From: DASZXJ01 sp035545895
GTDB taxonomy: Bacteria; Planctomycetota; Phycisphaerae; Tepidisphaerales; Tepidisphaeraceae
Direction: 5' to 3'
Length of the DNA: 64,000 bases
NCBI GenBank assembly: GCA_035545895.1
Contig: DASZXJ010000011.1
Coordinates: 1 to 64,000 of the forward strand
The stretch's first letter is position 1; every line of letters begins with the position of its first letter. Of this stretch, positions 8,947 through 16,725 are shown in pieces. The translations under genes and the position numbers were made by a program. Below the pieces are notes generated by a model. It ran no database searches and was not told the DNA's origin. It saw nothing but the letters and a program-made list of their open reading frames with translations.

Positions 8947-9467
8947 TCAGTCCCTTAAAGCTTGGCTTTCGCGCCATTCGCACCTGGAGTGTGCTCGGAG
9001 TAGGAGCGGTATTATCTCTAGTGGTCTTAGCAAGCGTTCCCATGCTGTTCGTATGCGCGTTCGCTGGGCTACGCCTTGGCATCGATCGGTTTTGGATTCA
9101 GGTCTTCCCCTCCGATGGCCCACAAGTTTTAACCAGCTTTCGAATCGAGCTTATACACAAGTATCATGGTTCCAATCCGGACGACTTCAAATTTTTAAAA
9201 CAATGGATCAAAACATGGAAGCCTGACGTGAAGGATTATGAGGTACAACAATCTTCCAATGATTGGATTGTGTGGTCGATCCGCATTTACTACATGCTTC
9301 TCTTGGGAATAACCCTTCCTTTGCCAATACTGTGGTGGCGCAGACGTCGGCTACGCCAATACCGAATTCAGAATGGGCTCTGTGAAAACTGCGGCTATGA
9401 CCTGCGCGAAAGTTCGGACCGCTGTCCCGAATGTGGGCATCCAATCGAAATCCATGTGGATGTTTAA
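8943..9467 (+). CDS. Zinc-ribbon membrane protein, second tandem copy after cassette 3
   Basis: A paralogue of the preceding gene: identical length (174 residues), same two membrane segments, same PSDGPQV and WGIxLPLP-type patterns, and ribbon CGYDLRESSDRCPECG. The start ATG overlaps the previous stop (ATGA). The extracytoplasmic loop is more diverged than the ends, consistent with duplication and then change of specificity. An identical 18-bp sequence (8409-8426 and 8930-8947) marks both 5' junctions, so the copy arose by tandem duplication of a 521-bp unit. Function unknown; likely the same class as its neighbour. Confidence 0.75.
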   Translation: MISPLKLGFRAIRTWSVLGVGAVLSLVVLASVPMLFVCAFAGLRLGIDRFWIQVFPSDGPQVLTSFRIELIHKYHGSNPDDFKFLKQWIKTWKPDVKDYEVQQSSNDWIVWSIRIYYMLLLGITLPLPILWWRRRRLRQYRIQNGLCENCGYDLRESSDRCPECGHPIEIHVDV

Positions 9468-11565
9468 TCTTCCCAGTTTGATTGTCGTTCAATATGACCT
9501 AAGCACCTCGGATAGCTACAACTTCAACGGCTCCGCCGATCTGCCCATCGGCTACTTCGATGGCTTCATCGCCAGCATCACCACTGCGGCGTATACGCAG
9601 TCAACCAGCATCAGTCCGACCGTGGCCAATTCATCCTCCCGCTGGTCCTGGGGCGGGGTGGGCTGGAACGATGGACAACTGGACACCAAAAAAGGCACGA
9701 TCACGCTGAGCGTGCCGCAGGATGGCCAAGCCCATTATCTGAACCTGGCGCTGGACACGCGGACCAATGCGGATCAGCTTTATCCATCCTGGGGGACGTT
9801 CAAAGTCGCAACAGTTGACCTTGATATTGACTCTGACAATAACAACGGCCTAAATCCTCCGGCCAGAACGACAAGTGAAGACGCGGTAGAAGACAAAACC
9901 GGCGATGATTCCAAGCCGGGAAAAGTCATCCTGATCGACGATTATGACTCAGATGGAGATGGTATTCCGGATTACGCCGACGGCTTCGATGGCGATTCGG
10001 TGATTACGGGCGATGAAACCAGTGCGGGATCCAAGTTCGTGCCGGTCGTGCTCGATTTGGGAATGACAAATGTTTCTACTGCAAAGATCAGCATTCAGTA
10101 TTCTGACTCTGATCCATCACAGGTTAGTGCCACGCTGGATAATCCGTTTCAGTTGCCGGGATACGGCTCGCTGCGTCTTTGGACCAAAGATGGAAGCCAG
10201 TCGCGTAACAAAGCCTCGATCGCGAGTGGCGGAGATTACATTCCAGCAGGGGAATTTACTGCACAGCAACTCGGCTTGTCCCAAGGCCAGCCTCTGACTC
10301 TGTATGTCGAATCTGTACAGAGAAGCGTAGCCGTCGCCGATCTGCCCATTACCATTTCCGTCGACCCGAGTGGCGCTCGCGTCTTTGCGGCAAGTGATCG
10401 GGTGAGAGTGACGGCGACGCAAGCAGAAGTTTGGGCGCGTAACTATGGTGACTCTGACGCACAGATGTTCATCACTGACCGCCTCATTATGTCCGATCTT
10501 TCCAATGATCCAACTTACAATGATGGTTTCACACCAGGTGCATTCCAAAGCTACAAGATCAAAGTCTATGATCCTCGGACCACCGGATTTTCCCAGTTTT
10601 TTGTGAACGGCCAAGCGGTATCAATGTCTCACGTTAGTGATCATTGGGAGACATCCGAGTTTATCGGCGTGGAGTCGGGCACCAACGCATCGTGGAGTGT
10701 GCCTTATCAGAAAATCAATTTGAGCAATGAAACTACGCAACTAAGTTATAACCCGATGTGGCCGTTTTCATCTGGGCCGAAGATCAAATCACCCGGCGAA
10801 GCAGTAGAACGTTTGGGCAAATCAGTGCAAGACAAAGTACAAGAGATGCACTCCCAGAGTTGGACTCCGACGATTCCGACTGACGATGGGGCATTTGGCA
10901 AGGAGGTTCACACGCGAGTCAGCGCGCAGCTCACTGCCGAGGACTCTCACTGGGTCTCCGACGTTTACGTGCGTCGAAGCGATAATCATATCATCTCAAT
11001 TGGCGCTCCACCGCCTGGCGGCGTGACTGGAACTACTCAAGTTGACTTGATTTATCTAAAGCAAGGGCAGCAACTCCAAGTGGGTCAAGTTTGGGATCGT
11101 GAACAATATTCTTTGATGGCCGAAGTCAAGACAAGTATTGGCGGTAAAATCGATCCAGATCAATTGGGAAGGCTTAAGGCCTTGAACGGCGGTGAAGATA
11201 TCTTTGTTACGGAAGGTACAGAGGTGATGTACAAACGCTCCGGCGGTTGGCAGATTAATACCAAGTGGAAACAGATTGGTCGATTCCTTTCCTTAGTCGG
11301 TGCAGCTAAGACTGCTTGGAATATTATGCACGCTGACAGCTATGATGCCGAAATGGACGCAATCATAACTAAGGCAAATTATATTCAGAAACGGCCGTAC
11401 GTCCCCGGCCCAATCGGGGAAACTGAGAAAGTTGGTGATCTCGTACAGTTACAGAGCATGTTCGGAGACTATCTGTCGCATTTCGTACCAAGCGATACCG
11501 CTGTTAATGCGATGAAGCTATTTTCCCTTAACAAAATTATTAGTGAGATGGGCACTGATGAATAA
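9454..11565 (+). CDS. Orphan cassette 4: DxDxDG protein with PD-(D/E)xK-like nuclease C-terminus
   Basis: The open frame extends to 9373 over the previous gene, but protein-like sequence begins near 9475, so I place the start at ATG 9454 (ATG 9460 also possible). There is no signal peptide. About 703 residues: a beta-rich module (IGYFDGFIASITT), an acidic block (DIDSDNNNG ... DSDGDGIPDYADG), the shared beta-rich segment, a linker, then a C-terminal domain. That domain has GKEVHTRVSAQL (about 480), TQVDLIYL (about 528) and AEVKTSIGG (about 556). The order D ... ExK with a preceding helix fits the restriction-endonuclease fold found in many polymorphic toxins. It is followed 18 bases later by a soluble protein, the expected type of partner for a nuclease. 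The fold is assigned by motif only. Confidence 0.7.
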   Translation: MWMFNLPSLIVVQYDLSTSDSYNFNGSADLPIGYFDGFIASITTAAYTQSTSISPTVANSSSRWSWGGVGWNDGQLDTKKGTITLSVPQDGQAHYLNLALDTRTNADQLYPSWGTFKVATVDLDIDSDNNNGLNPPARTTSEDAVEDKTGDDSKPGKVILIDDYDSDGDGIPDYADGFDGDSVITGDETSAGSKFVPVVLDLGMTNVSTAKISIQYSDSDPSQVSATLDNPFQLPGYGSLRLWTKDGSQSRNKASIASGGDYIPAGEFTAQQLGLSQGQPLTLYVESVQRSVAVADLPITISVDPSGARVFAASDRVRVTATQAEVWARNYGDSDAQMFITDRLIMSDLSNDPTYNDGFTPGAFQSYKIKVYDPRTTGFSQFFVNGQAVSMSHVSDHWETSEFIGVESGTNASWSVPYQKINLSNETTQLSYNPMWPFSSGPKIKSPGEAVERLGKSVQDKVQEMHSQSWTPTIPTDDGAFGKEVHTRVSAQLTAEDSHWVSDVYVRRSDNHIISIGAPPPGGVTGTTQVDLIYLKQGQQLQVGQVWDREQYSLMAEVKTSIGGKIDPDQLGRLKALNGGEDIFVTEGTEVMYKRSGGWQINTKWKQIGRFLSLVGAAKTAWNIMHADSYDAEMDAIITKANYIQKRPYVPGPIGETEKVGDLVQLQSMFGDYLSHFVPSDTAVNAMKLFSLNKIISEMGTDE

Positions 11566-11583
11566 GTGTAAATTGAGGGAATT

Positions 11584-12156
11584 ATGTCGCAGAGTGGCAA
11601 ACTCACATTTTACACGACGGATGGCTTGGATGATCCTCGTGCATCAATTCGAGCCGTTGTGGATTACCTTGATCCAAAATGTATTTCCGTGATCTCACGT
11701 GGTTTAAAGGAAGCACATAGCTGGGAGAACTTTTTAGCTGGACGGGATGATCCGAAACTTGACATGCTGCCAAGCCTCGCGAGTCCTGATGACTTGGAAA
11801 GTTATTACCTTGACGGGTCAGTGCTTTCTGCTCAACCTGACGGCTCGCAAATAGGATTCACCATCGCTCAAGCAGTGGAGACCAAAATCCCAGTGGAAAT
11901 TCGGGGAGAATTTATTCCTTCAGATCCTGTTGTTTGCATTGGCTGGCATGACATCTGGGAAAGTGCCGAACATGATGAAGGATTATTTATCGCCCGTGCT
12001 TTTTTTTCTATCGGTTTCTTTGGATATTCCACTCCAAACGACTGGAAAGCTTTCCGTGAAAGGGTATTCGAGTTAATGGAAGTGCAAGATGTCAAACTCG
12101 ATCTACAGCGATTGATTGGACATCCTTTGGAGCAAGTAATCTATTGGCACGCATAA
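11584..12156 (+). CDS. Soluble protein following the nuclease cassette (candidate immunity protein)
   Basis: 190 residues from ATG 11584, preceded by GAGGGA. No signal peptide, membrane segment or cysteine motif, so it should be cytoplasmic. It is acidic and globular-looking (SWENFLAG, FTIAQAVETKIPVEIRGEF), with a final helix-rich segment ending WHA. I recognise no family. Among the partner genes in this array it is the only one without an export or membrane signal, and it follows the only cassette with a nuclease-type domain. That pairing is what an immunity protein against a DNA- or RNA-cutting toxin needs, but the role is inferred. Confidence 0.65.
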   Translation: MSQSGKLTFYTTDGLDDPRASIRAVVDYLDPKCISVISRGLKEAHSWENFLAGRDDPKLDMLPSLASPDDLESYYLDGSVLSAQPDGSQIGFTIAQAVETKIPVEIRGEFIPSDPVVCIGWHDIWESAEHDEGLFIARAFFSIGFFGYSTPNDWKAFRERVFELMEVQDVKLDLQRLIGHPLEQVIYWHA

Positions 12157-12187
12157 TTTTCAAACAATTTGTCATGAGAGAGTCGTC

Positions 12188-12640
12188 ATGTCGCCATTCA
12201 AATATATCTTGACGGCAATACTTCTGTTGCCATTTAGTTTAATCAGTCTAGGTCAATCGTCTTCGCAACCAAGCACCAGACCAAATAACGAGGCTTGGAA
12301 ATTATTCATTGTTCATCCGTCCATGGATAAGGACAAATTATATCGATGTATAGTTACAATTCCGATACAATACCCGATCAACGAGAATCTCGGTTTTACG
12401 CCAGTGTTAGTTGACCGATCCAAAGAGTTAGTGGGAACCGTTCCGCTGCACTTGGGAAATGTGATTGATGCAGCACACTGGGTGGAATGTCGTCTAAATC
12501 AGCGGCTAATAAAAAACTCTTATATTGTTTTTCAACTTAATCCCAACACTGACAACGTTCGCTTGATCAAATTAATGTTTGGCGAACAAGAAACATTCCG
12601 CAAAGTTGGCGAGGAAATTATTCACGAACCGATCGAATAA
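12188..12640 (+). CDS. Small exported protein of unknown function
   Basis: 150 residues from ATG 12188. Residues 1-23 form a signal peptide (KYILTAILLLPFSLISLG), followed by a Ser/Gln/Pro-rich stretch and a small mature domain with no recognised family. It lies 31 bases after the candidate immunity gene on the same strand and ends shortly before the RAYT element. It may be a second accessory gene of cassette 4 or the residue of another cassette partner. Confidence 0.6.
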   Translation: MSPFKYILTAILLLPFSLISLGQSSSQPSTRPNNEAWKLFIVHPSMDKDKLYRCIVTIPIQYPINENLGFTPVLVDRSKELVGTVPLHLGNVIDAAHWVECRLNQRLIKNSYIVFQLNPNTDNVRLIKLMFGEQETFRKVGEEIIHEPIE

Positions 12641-12700
12641 TTGAACAAGTGATCTTAAATCGATCTAATTGGAAACGGAGCCAAGCCGAACGTCGGCGAC

Positions 12701-13459
12701 AATTCTAAGGGGTCGGGAGTCTTTGATTAAAATTCTACTCAGCGGATATGATCATTCAATGCCAAGGCGATTGCGGCTTTCCACTGGCGGGCTTGCGTAT
12801 CATGTGTTGAACCGCGCCGTCGGCCGCGGAACGCTGTTTGAAGATCAAGCCGACTATCTGGCGATGGAACGCGTCATCGAACAGGTCCACAAGCGGCTGC
12901 CCATTCGCATCGTCAGTTACTGTCTGATGCCGAATCACTGGCACCTGGTGCTCTGGCCGAAGGAGGATGGGGAGTTGACCGAATTCATGAGGCTGATGAC
13001 GGTGACGCACACGCAGCGATGGCATGCGCATCACCACACCGCCGGCACCGGGCCGCTGTATCAGGGACGATTCAAGAGTTTTCCAATCCAGCAGGACGAG
13101 CATTTTTTGACGGTGTGCCGATATGTGGAGCGCAATGCGTCGCGGGCGGGACTGGCGAAAAGCGCGCAGCGCTGGCCTTGGTCCAGTCTGGCTAGGCGAG
13201 ACCTGAAGTCTCCGCCCGCCTGGTTGCTGGGGATGAAACATTGGCCGGTGCCTGCGCCAAGGTCATGGCCAGCATGGGTCAACCGCGCCGAGTCCCGCGC
13301 GGAACTGGAGGCGGTGCGGACGAGTGTGACACGAGGGCGTCCATTCGGCGATAATCGATGGCAGGAACGAACAGCGAGGCAGCTTGAACTGGAATCGACT
13401 CTGCGACCGCGTGGCCGCCAACGCGTGCGGCCCATCAAAGACTCCCGACCCCTTTGAAT
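12701..13459 (+). mobile_element. RAYT element: transposase gene bounded by inverted REP sequences
   Basis: A 26-30-bp sequence with core AAGGGGTCGGGAGTCTTTGA lies at 12701-12730 and in inverted orientation at 13434-13459, immediately enclosing a REP-associated tyrosine transposase gene. The same sequence recurs at 14085-14114, 14144-14173 and, inverted, 14236-14261, so it is a mobile REP family served by this transposase. The element interrupts the array between cassette 4 and the remains of cassette 5. Confidence 0.85.
12759..13457 (+). CDS. REP-associated tyrosine transposase (RAYT, Y1/TnpA_REP family)
   Basis: Start at ATG 12759 (PRRLRLSTGGLAYHV), the usual N-terminus of this family; upstream open frame is REP sequence. 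232 residues. The HUH metal-binding pair is in NHWHLVLW (His60 and His62) and the catalytic tyrosine is most likely Tyr122 in CRYVERN, followed by RAGL and the WPWSS motif typical of the family. These single-strand-cutting enzymes move REP/REPIN sequences. The C-terminal tail (RPIKDSRPL) is encoded by the inverted REP repeat, so the repeat is partly coding. The protein looks intact. Confidence 0.9.
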   Translation: MPRRLRLSTGGLAYHVLNRAVGRGTLFEDQADYLAMERVIEQVHKRLPIRIVSYCLMPNHWHLVLWPKEDGELTEFMRLMTVTHTQRWHAHHHTAGTGPLYQGRFKSFPIQQDEHFLTVCRYVERNASRAGLAKSAQRWPWSSLARRDLKSPPAWLLGMKHWPVPAPRSWPAWVNRAESRAELEAVRTSVTRGRPFGDNRWQERTARQLELESTLRPRGRQRVRPIKDSRPL

Positions 13460-13486
13460 GGCCAGTGTGGTAAGAAGGCGCAAGAA

Positions 13487-14074
13487 ATGAGCTTTTTCAG
13501 ACGAGTGTTTCAGCAAAAAAGTCGCATGTGGAGGATCTTTTGTGCAGTTTCTGCGGCTATGTGTATTGTGACGATAATTCAAAAGATCCAGGATATACAA
13601 CTTACTGACTCACGTGATCGATTGTTCAGCGAGTTTCCGCTGCCTTTTAAGATGCAACTTTCCGGTGAATTCGGAGTTCGTTTGGAATCGCGAGGAAACT
13701 GGAATAACACTGATACATCACGAGGGCTGGAAGAAACAGACTTGTACAAATTGGGATACTGGCGATTAGAGCAGTTGGGCTTTACTTTTCAGATGAGCCA
13801 CTGGGTTAATATTAGCAGCTCAGGCCAGCGCACCAGAGGACCAATCGCCTTTTGGAGCATTGGATTCCCGTATTGGTTTGTGATCACCCTGACCTCGGTC
13901 GCGCCCGCTATCTTTTTGATTTTAAGAGAAAAGGAGTGGTGGCGAAAAAGGCGGCTGAAAAAAGGTCTGTGCGAACACTGCGGCTACGATCTCCGCGCCA
14001 GCACTGGGCGCTGTCCCGAGTGCGGCACGGAAATTCCAAAAATCGAGTCGGCTCAGAAGCCGGCATCGAGTTAA
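13487..14074 (+). CDS. Zinc-ribbon membrane protein between RAYT element and cassette 5
   Basis: Start at ATG 13487. 195 residues: an N-terminal membrane segment (FCAVSAAMCIVTII), an extracytoplasmic loop of about 110 residues, a second membrane segment (WFVITLTSVAPAIFLIL), a basic WRKRRLKK stretch and the ribbon CEHCGYDLRASTGRCPECG. Same architecture as the genes at 6161, 8422 and 8943. The cassette it once followed is not identifiable; it is stranded between the RAYT element and a solitary REP repeat, so it may be an orphan partner gene. Confidence 0.7.
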   Translation: MSFFRRVFQQKSRMWRIFCAVSAAMCIVTIIQKIQDIQLTDSRDRLFSEFPLPFKMQLSGEFGVRLESRGNWNNTDTSRGLEETDLYKLGYWRLEQLGFTFQMSHWVNISSSGQRTRGPIAFWSIGFPYWFVITLTSVAPAIFLILREKEWWRKRRLKKGLCEHCGYDLRASTGRCPECGTEIPKIESAQKPASS

Positions 14075-14084
14075 TAAATCGGGC

Positions 14085-14114
14085 AATTCTAAGGGGTCGG
14101 GAGTCTTTGATTAA
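14085..14114 (+). repeat. Solitary REP repeat of the RAYT family
   Basis: Identical over 30 bases to the left REP of the RAYT element at 12701. It lies just after the stop of the zinc-ribbon gene and 29 bases before the miniature RAYT derivative. Confidence 0.85.
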
Positions 14115-14143
14115 TTCTGCCCGGCGGTTCAAAACGACCAGGG

Positions 14144-14261
14144 AAATTCAAAGGGGTCGGGGAGTCTTTGATTGCTCCTGTGAGTAACAGTTATGATGAT
14201 CCCAAGACGATTGCGGCCTTACACGGGCGAGACCAATCAAAGACTCCCGACCCCTTTGAAT
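14144..14261. mobile_element. Miniature RAYT derivative (two inverted REPs around a RAYT 5' remnant)
   Basis: REP sequences in opposite orientation at 14144-14173 and 14236-14261 enclose 62 bases. Those bases contain CCAAGACGATTGCGGCCTTA, which matches the start of the RAYT gene at 12759 (CCAAGGCGATTGCGGCTTTC). It is therefore an internally deleted, non-autonomous copy of the 759-bp element. The left REP has one extra G in its GGGG run. Confidence 0.8.
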
Positions 14262-14741
14262 GCCCCAAGAAATTTGTATGGCGCATTCAACTGGCTGTTG
14301 AACATTCTCGACCTTAATTACGATGGGGATTACGACCCCTCCGATGGCGATCAATCCCGAGATATCTACATCTATGGACATAGCTGGGGTGGCGCCAGCG
14401 CGATTTTCACGGCGCAGGCAATCAACAGCAATGTCCATTTCGTGAACCACACCATCGCTAAATTGGCCACGATAGACCCGGTGTTCTTCGGGCGTTTCGG
14501 ACCCGCCTATGTGCCCGGAAACGTAGTCGATTTTCGAAATTGGTATCAATCCGCCGGGAATAGAGTTACGTTATTAAATATTGGTCCCATTCACATGTTC
14601 CCTGTTCATGGACAACCCGTGCAAGGGGGCGACCCTGAAGATCAACAAGATATGAATAACAGCAATCCAAACGGAATTGATCATTTTAGCATTATCAACG
14701 AAGTTAAAACGGATCTCATTCATTTTCTTACCGGAGCATGA
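14193..14741 (+). CDS. Cassette 5 remnant: alpha/beta hydrolase (GHSWGG), 5' end replaced by RAYT fragment
   Basis: Residues from about 24 onward are a serine hydrolase fragment: the nucleophile elbow YGHSWGGAS, then TIDPVFF and IDHFSI as likely Asp and His positions. The first 20 or so residues (PRRLRPYTGE) come from the miniature RAYT element and its REP repeat, which supply an ATG and an open frame into the hydrolase. The N-terminal strands and any DxDxDG part are absent, so this is a truncated effector domain and is probably not secreted. It ends in ATGA, overlapping the next lipoprotein gene. A lipase/esterase effector is a reasonable reading of the motif; the substrate is unknown. Confidence 0.65.
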   Translation: MMIPRRLRPYTGETNQRLPTPLNAPRNLYGAFNWLLNILDLNYDGDYDPSDGDQSRDIYIYGHSWGGASAIFTAQAINSNVHFVNHTIAKLATIDPVFFGRFGPAYVPGNVVDFRNWYQSAGNRVTLLNIGPIHMFPVHGQPVQGGDPEDQQDMNNSNPNGIDHFSIINEVKTDLIHFLTGA

Positions 14742-15211
14742 CAATGGGCGGCTTCAAAAAGATGCTTAAGATTCAAATTTTCTTGATGGTCGCTTTCATG
14801 TCGATGGGCTGCGCGAAACATAGCTACCAGTTTCACGTAGTCGATGCCGTTACCAGAAAACCATTGGAGAATGTCTGGGTAGCGGCCTTGCCGGATCAGT
14901 TCGCCTACATGGATTTATCTTCCGCATCGGCGGATGTTCAGCCTTGGAATACCACTGATGACGGATTGGCCCATGTAGTGATATCCGGCAAGAGAAATTA
15001 CAACATTTCGTTCCAAAAAAAAGGCTATCTTGAGACCTACGTACATCTGGATTCCCGTTTTCCAACTGAATTACGAGTAATTGCGCCTTTTACATCCCAA
15101 TTTGATAAGCTACGCTTGTCTACCGATGGTTATACAGTTCATTCAGATCAAATAGTTGATGTACCGATGTTCTTTAACCAAAATTTGCCAGCGACGAACG
15201 CCGCGCACTAG
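14738..15211 (+). CDS. Lipoprotein after hydrolase cassette, first tandem copy
   Basis: 157 residues; the start ATG overlaps the hydrolase stop (ATGA), with a second ATG two codons on. A signal peptide with lipobox MSMGC at about residues 22-26 is followed by a single beta-sandwich of the carboxypeptidase-regulatory type (VVDAVTRKPLENVWVAAL ... ISFQKKGYLE). It shares HSYQ, DAVT-x-x-PL and QKKGYLE with the gene at 15248. Tandem lipoproteins behind a lipase-like effector recall Tle/Tli pairs of type VI secretion, but that comparison rests on arrangement only. Confidence 0.7.
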   Translation: MTMGGFKKMLKIQIFLMVAFMSMGCAKHSYQFHVVDAVTRKPLENVWVAALPDQFAYMDLSSASADVQPWNTTDDGLAHVVISGKRNYNISFQKKGYLETYVHLDSRFPTELRVIAPFTSQFDKLRLSTDGYTVHSDQIVDVPMFFNQNLPATNAAH

Positions 15212-15247
15212 CCGGGTAGAAAGGGTTTTCGACTTTCCATAGAGTGA

Positions 15248-15709
15248 ATGATGACTCCCGAATTAAATCTTAGGGTTCTAGGGTTTTGCATCTTTCTAGG
15301 CATAAGTAGTTGTGCTCGCCATTCATATCAACTACGGATCATTGATTCTGTTACCCATGCGCCGCTCCCTGGGGTTTGGATTTCCGCGTTTCCCGAGCGG
15401 TTTGATTATGCGTTTAGCGCCTTTTCTGGATACGCGAATAAAGAGCCCTCTGAAACATCCGTAAGCGGCATGTCGCGCGTTTCGCTACCCGACAACGGAA
15501 ACAGCTATAATTTGACCTTTCAAAAGAAAGGTTATCTTGAATCCGTCGCTCATATCAACGGTAGAAATCGAGACCAGGTCAGGGTGATTTCACCAGGCGA
15601 TATTGCCGACACTAAAGGCCTAGAAACCAAGGGCGATATCGCTTCCGCAACTCAGGTAGTGGATATTCCGATGATTCCCATTCCGCCGACTTCACGCAAT
15701 CAGGATTAA
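15248..15709 (+). CDS. Lipoprotein after hydrolase cassette, second tandem copy
   Basis: A paralogue of the gene at 14738. 153 residues with a signal peptide, lipobox ISSC near residue 22 and the same regulatory-type beta-sandwich (IIDSVTHAPLPGVWISAF ... FQKKGYLES), ending VVDIPMIPIPP. It stops three bases before the IS element at 15713. Tandem duplication with divergence suggests variation of binding specificity, as in immunity gene families; that is inference. Confidence 0.7.
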   Translation: MMTPELNLRVLGFCIFLGISSCARHSYQLRIIDSVTHAPLPGVWISAFPERFDYAFSAFSGYANKEPSETSVSGMSRVSLPDNGNSYNLTFQKKGYLESVAHINGRNRDQVRVISPGDIADTKGLETKGDIASATQVVDIPMIPIPPTSRNQD

Positions 15710-15712
15710 TAG

Positions 15713-16698
15713 TGCTCTGCTGAATTCCTCATGACGTTGATCCTGCGAGGATCATGAGATTATGAGTCAATACCTTCATATAACTTTCACGTTCTCTGGC
15801 GCCATCGCTTCGACCGCGAAGGGCCGATCCCAAGCGACGCTTAAGCCGGGAGATGACGCTCTCGACTTGCCAGCGCTGCCGATATTTGCGTCGATGGAAA
15901 CACTTTCGCATCTGCCGCCGGAACCGCTGCTGGGGCCAGCGGCGTGTACGTCGGCGATTCAGATTGATGACGGTCGAGCGAATTCCCAGGCCTTCCCGAG
16001 CCATCTGGTGGTTGGGCTCCGAATCGTATCCGCCGCCTGCCAACAGGCGGTCGATCTCCAGATTCCAGCTTGCCTTGAGCAGGGCTTCAGGAAACAGCGG
16101 TGCATCGTAACCGGGTCCCACCGTGGCCAGAGCCGCGGCGATCAGATGGCTGGAGGTGTGGCAAACCAGCGTCAGCTTCGGGAACTTCCGGTAGCGGTAA
16201 CGGCGGTTGCCATCGCGTCGGCGGCAAGCGTAATGGGCGGAACGAACGGTCGCCTCCAGCCCGGTGGAGTCGATAGCCGCTTGGGGGTTGGCGTCGATCA
16301 GTCCACGCCGCTCAGCATCCACGAAGATCGATCCGAGCAGGTTCTCAAGGCCCCCTTTTTTGCCAGCCGTTGGCGGGCGTGGAAAAGGGTGGTGTGGTGC
16401 GGAATCTTGGTCAGTCCCAAGATGTTTTTCAGGTCTAACAGATCGCACAGGAGCACGACGATTCCCCGATCGTCGGTCTTGAAAAACTGTTCTAAAGCCA
16501 GAATTGCTATGAGCTGGTGCTGGGTAAAATCCTTTTTCGAATACTTGGACGAGTACGCCGGAATGGCTTGGCGGGCGACCTCCACGGCCTTCCTGACCAA
16601 CGCCACCGGCGAACGCGTCGCAACGCGTCGCTGGGGGGGTATCCATACATAGTTGTACGAAATAAACTTATCATGGATCGAAGGATTTCAGCAGAGCA
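15713..16698 (-). mobile_element. Insertion sequence, IS5-like, about 986 bp with 17-bp terminal inverted repeats
   Basis: TGCTCTGCTGAATTCCT at 15713-15729 and the near-perfect inverse AGGATTTCAGCAGAGCA at 16682-16698 (two mismatches) define the ends. Between them lies one transposase made from two minus-strand frames joined by a -1 shift. A short hairpin (GATCCTGCGAGGATC, about 15737-15751) sits inside the left end. I see no clear target duplication, so later change or an imprecise end is possible. Confidence 0.8.
15729..16606 (-). CDS. DDE transposase made by -1 ribosomal frameshifting
   Basis: The N-terminal frame runs from GTG 16606 (VRKAVEVARQ ... FTQHQLIAI ... HTTLFHARQRLAKKG) to a stop at 16298. 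The C-terminal frame covers the rest to 15729. They join at A AAA AAG on the minus strand (complement of 16355-16361), the classic -1 slippery heptamer in the correct phase. The fused protein is about 292 residues. DDE candidates are IDSTGLE, LAGGGYDSE and QVESVISRLKRR. This fits the IS5/IS4-type DDE_Tnp_1 families; I cannot fix the subgroup. Programmed rather than accidental frameshifting is inferred from the exact heptamer and phase. Confidence 0.8.
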
Positions 16699-16725
16699 GA
16701 TTGCATACTAATTACCGGTACGAAA

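Noticed and set aside
12701..14261. CRISPR array
   Set aside because: The repeated 26-30-bp sequences are inverted, unevenly spaced and bound a RAYT gene; they are REPs. No CRISPR array or cas gene is visible in the window.
16298..16606. Pseudogene call for the IS transposase
   Set aside because: The frames join at an exact A AAA AAG -1 heptamer in the correct phase, so programmed frameshifting is the better explanation.
15762..16652. 296-codon plus-strand ORF
   Set aside because: Antisense to the IS transposase.
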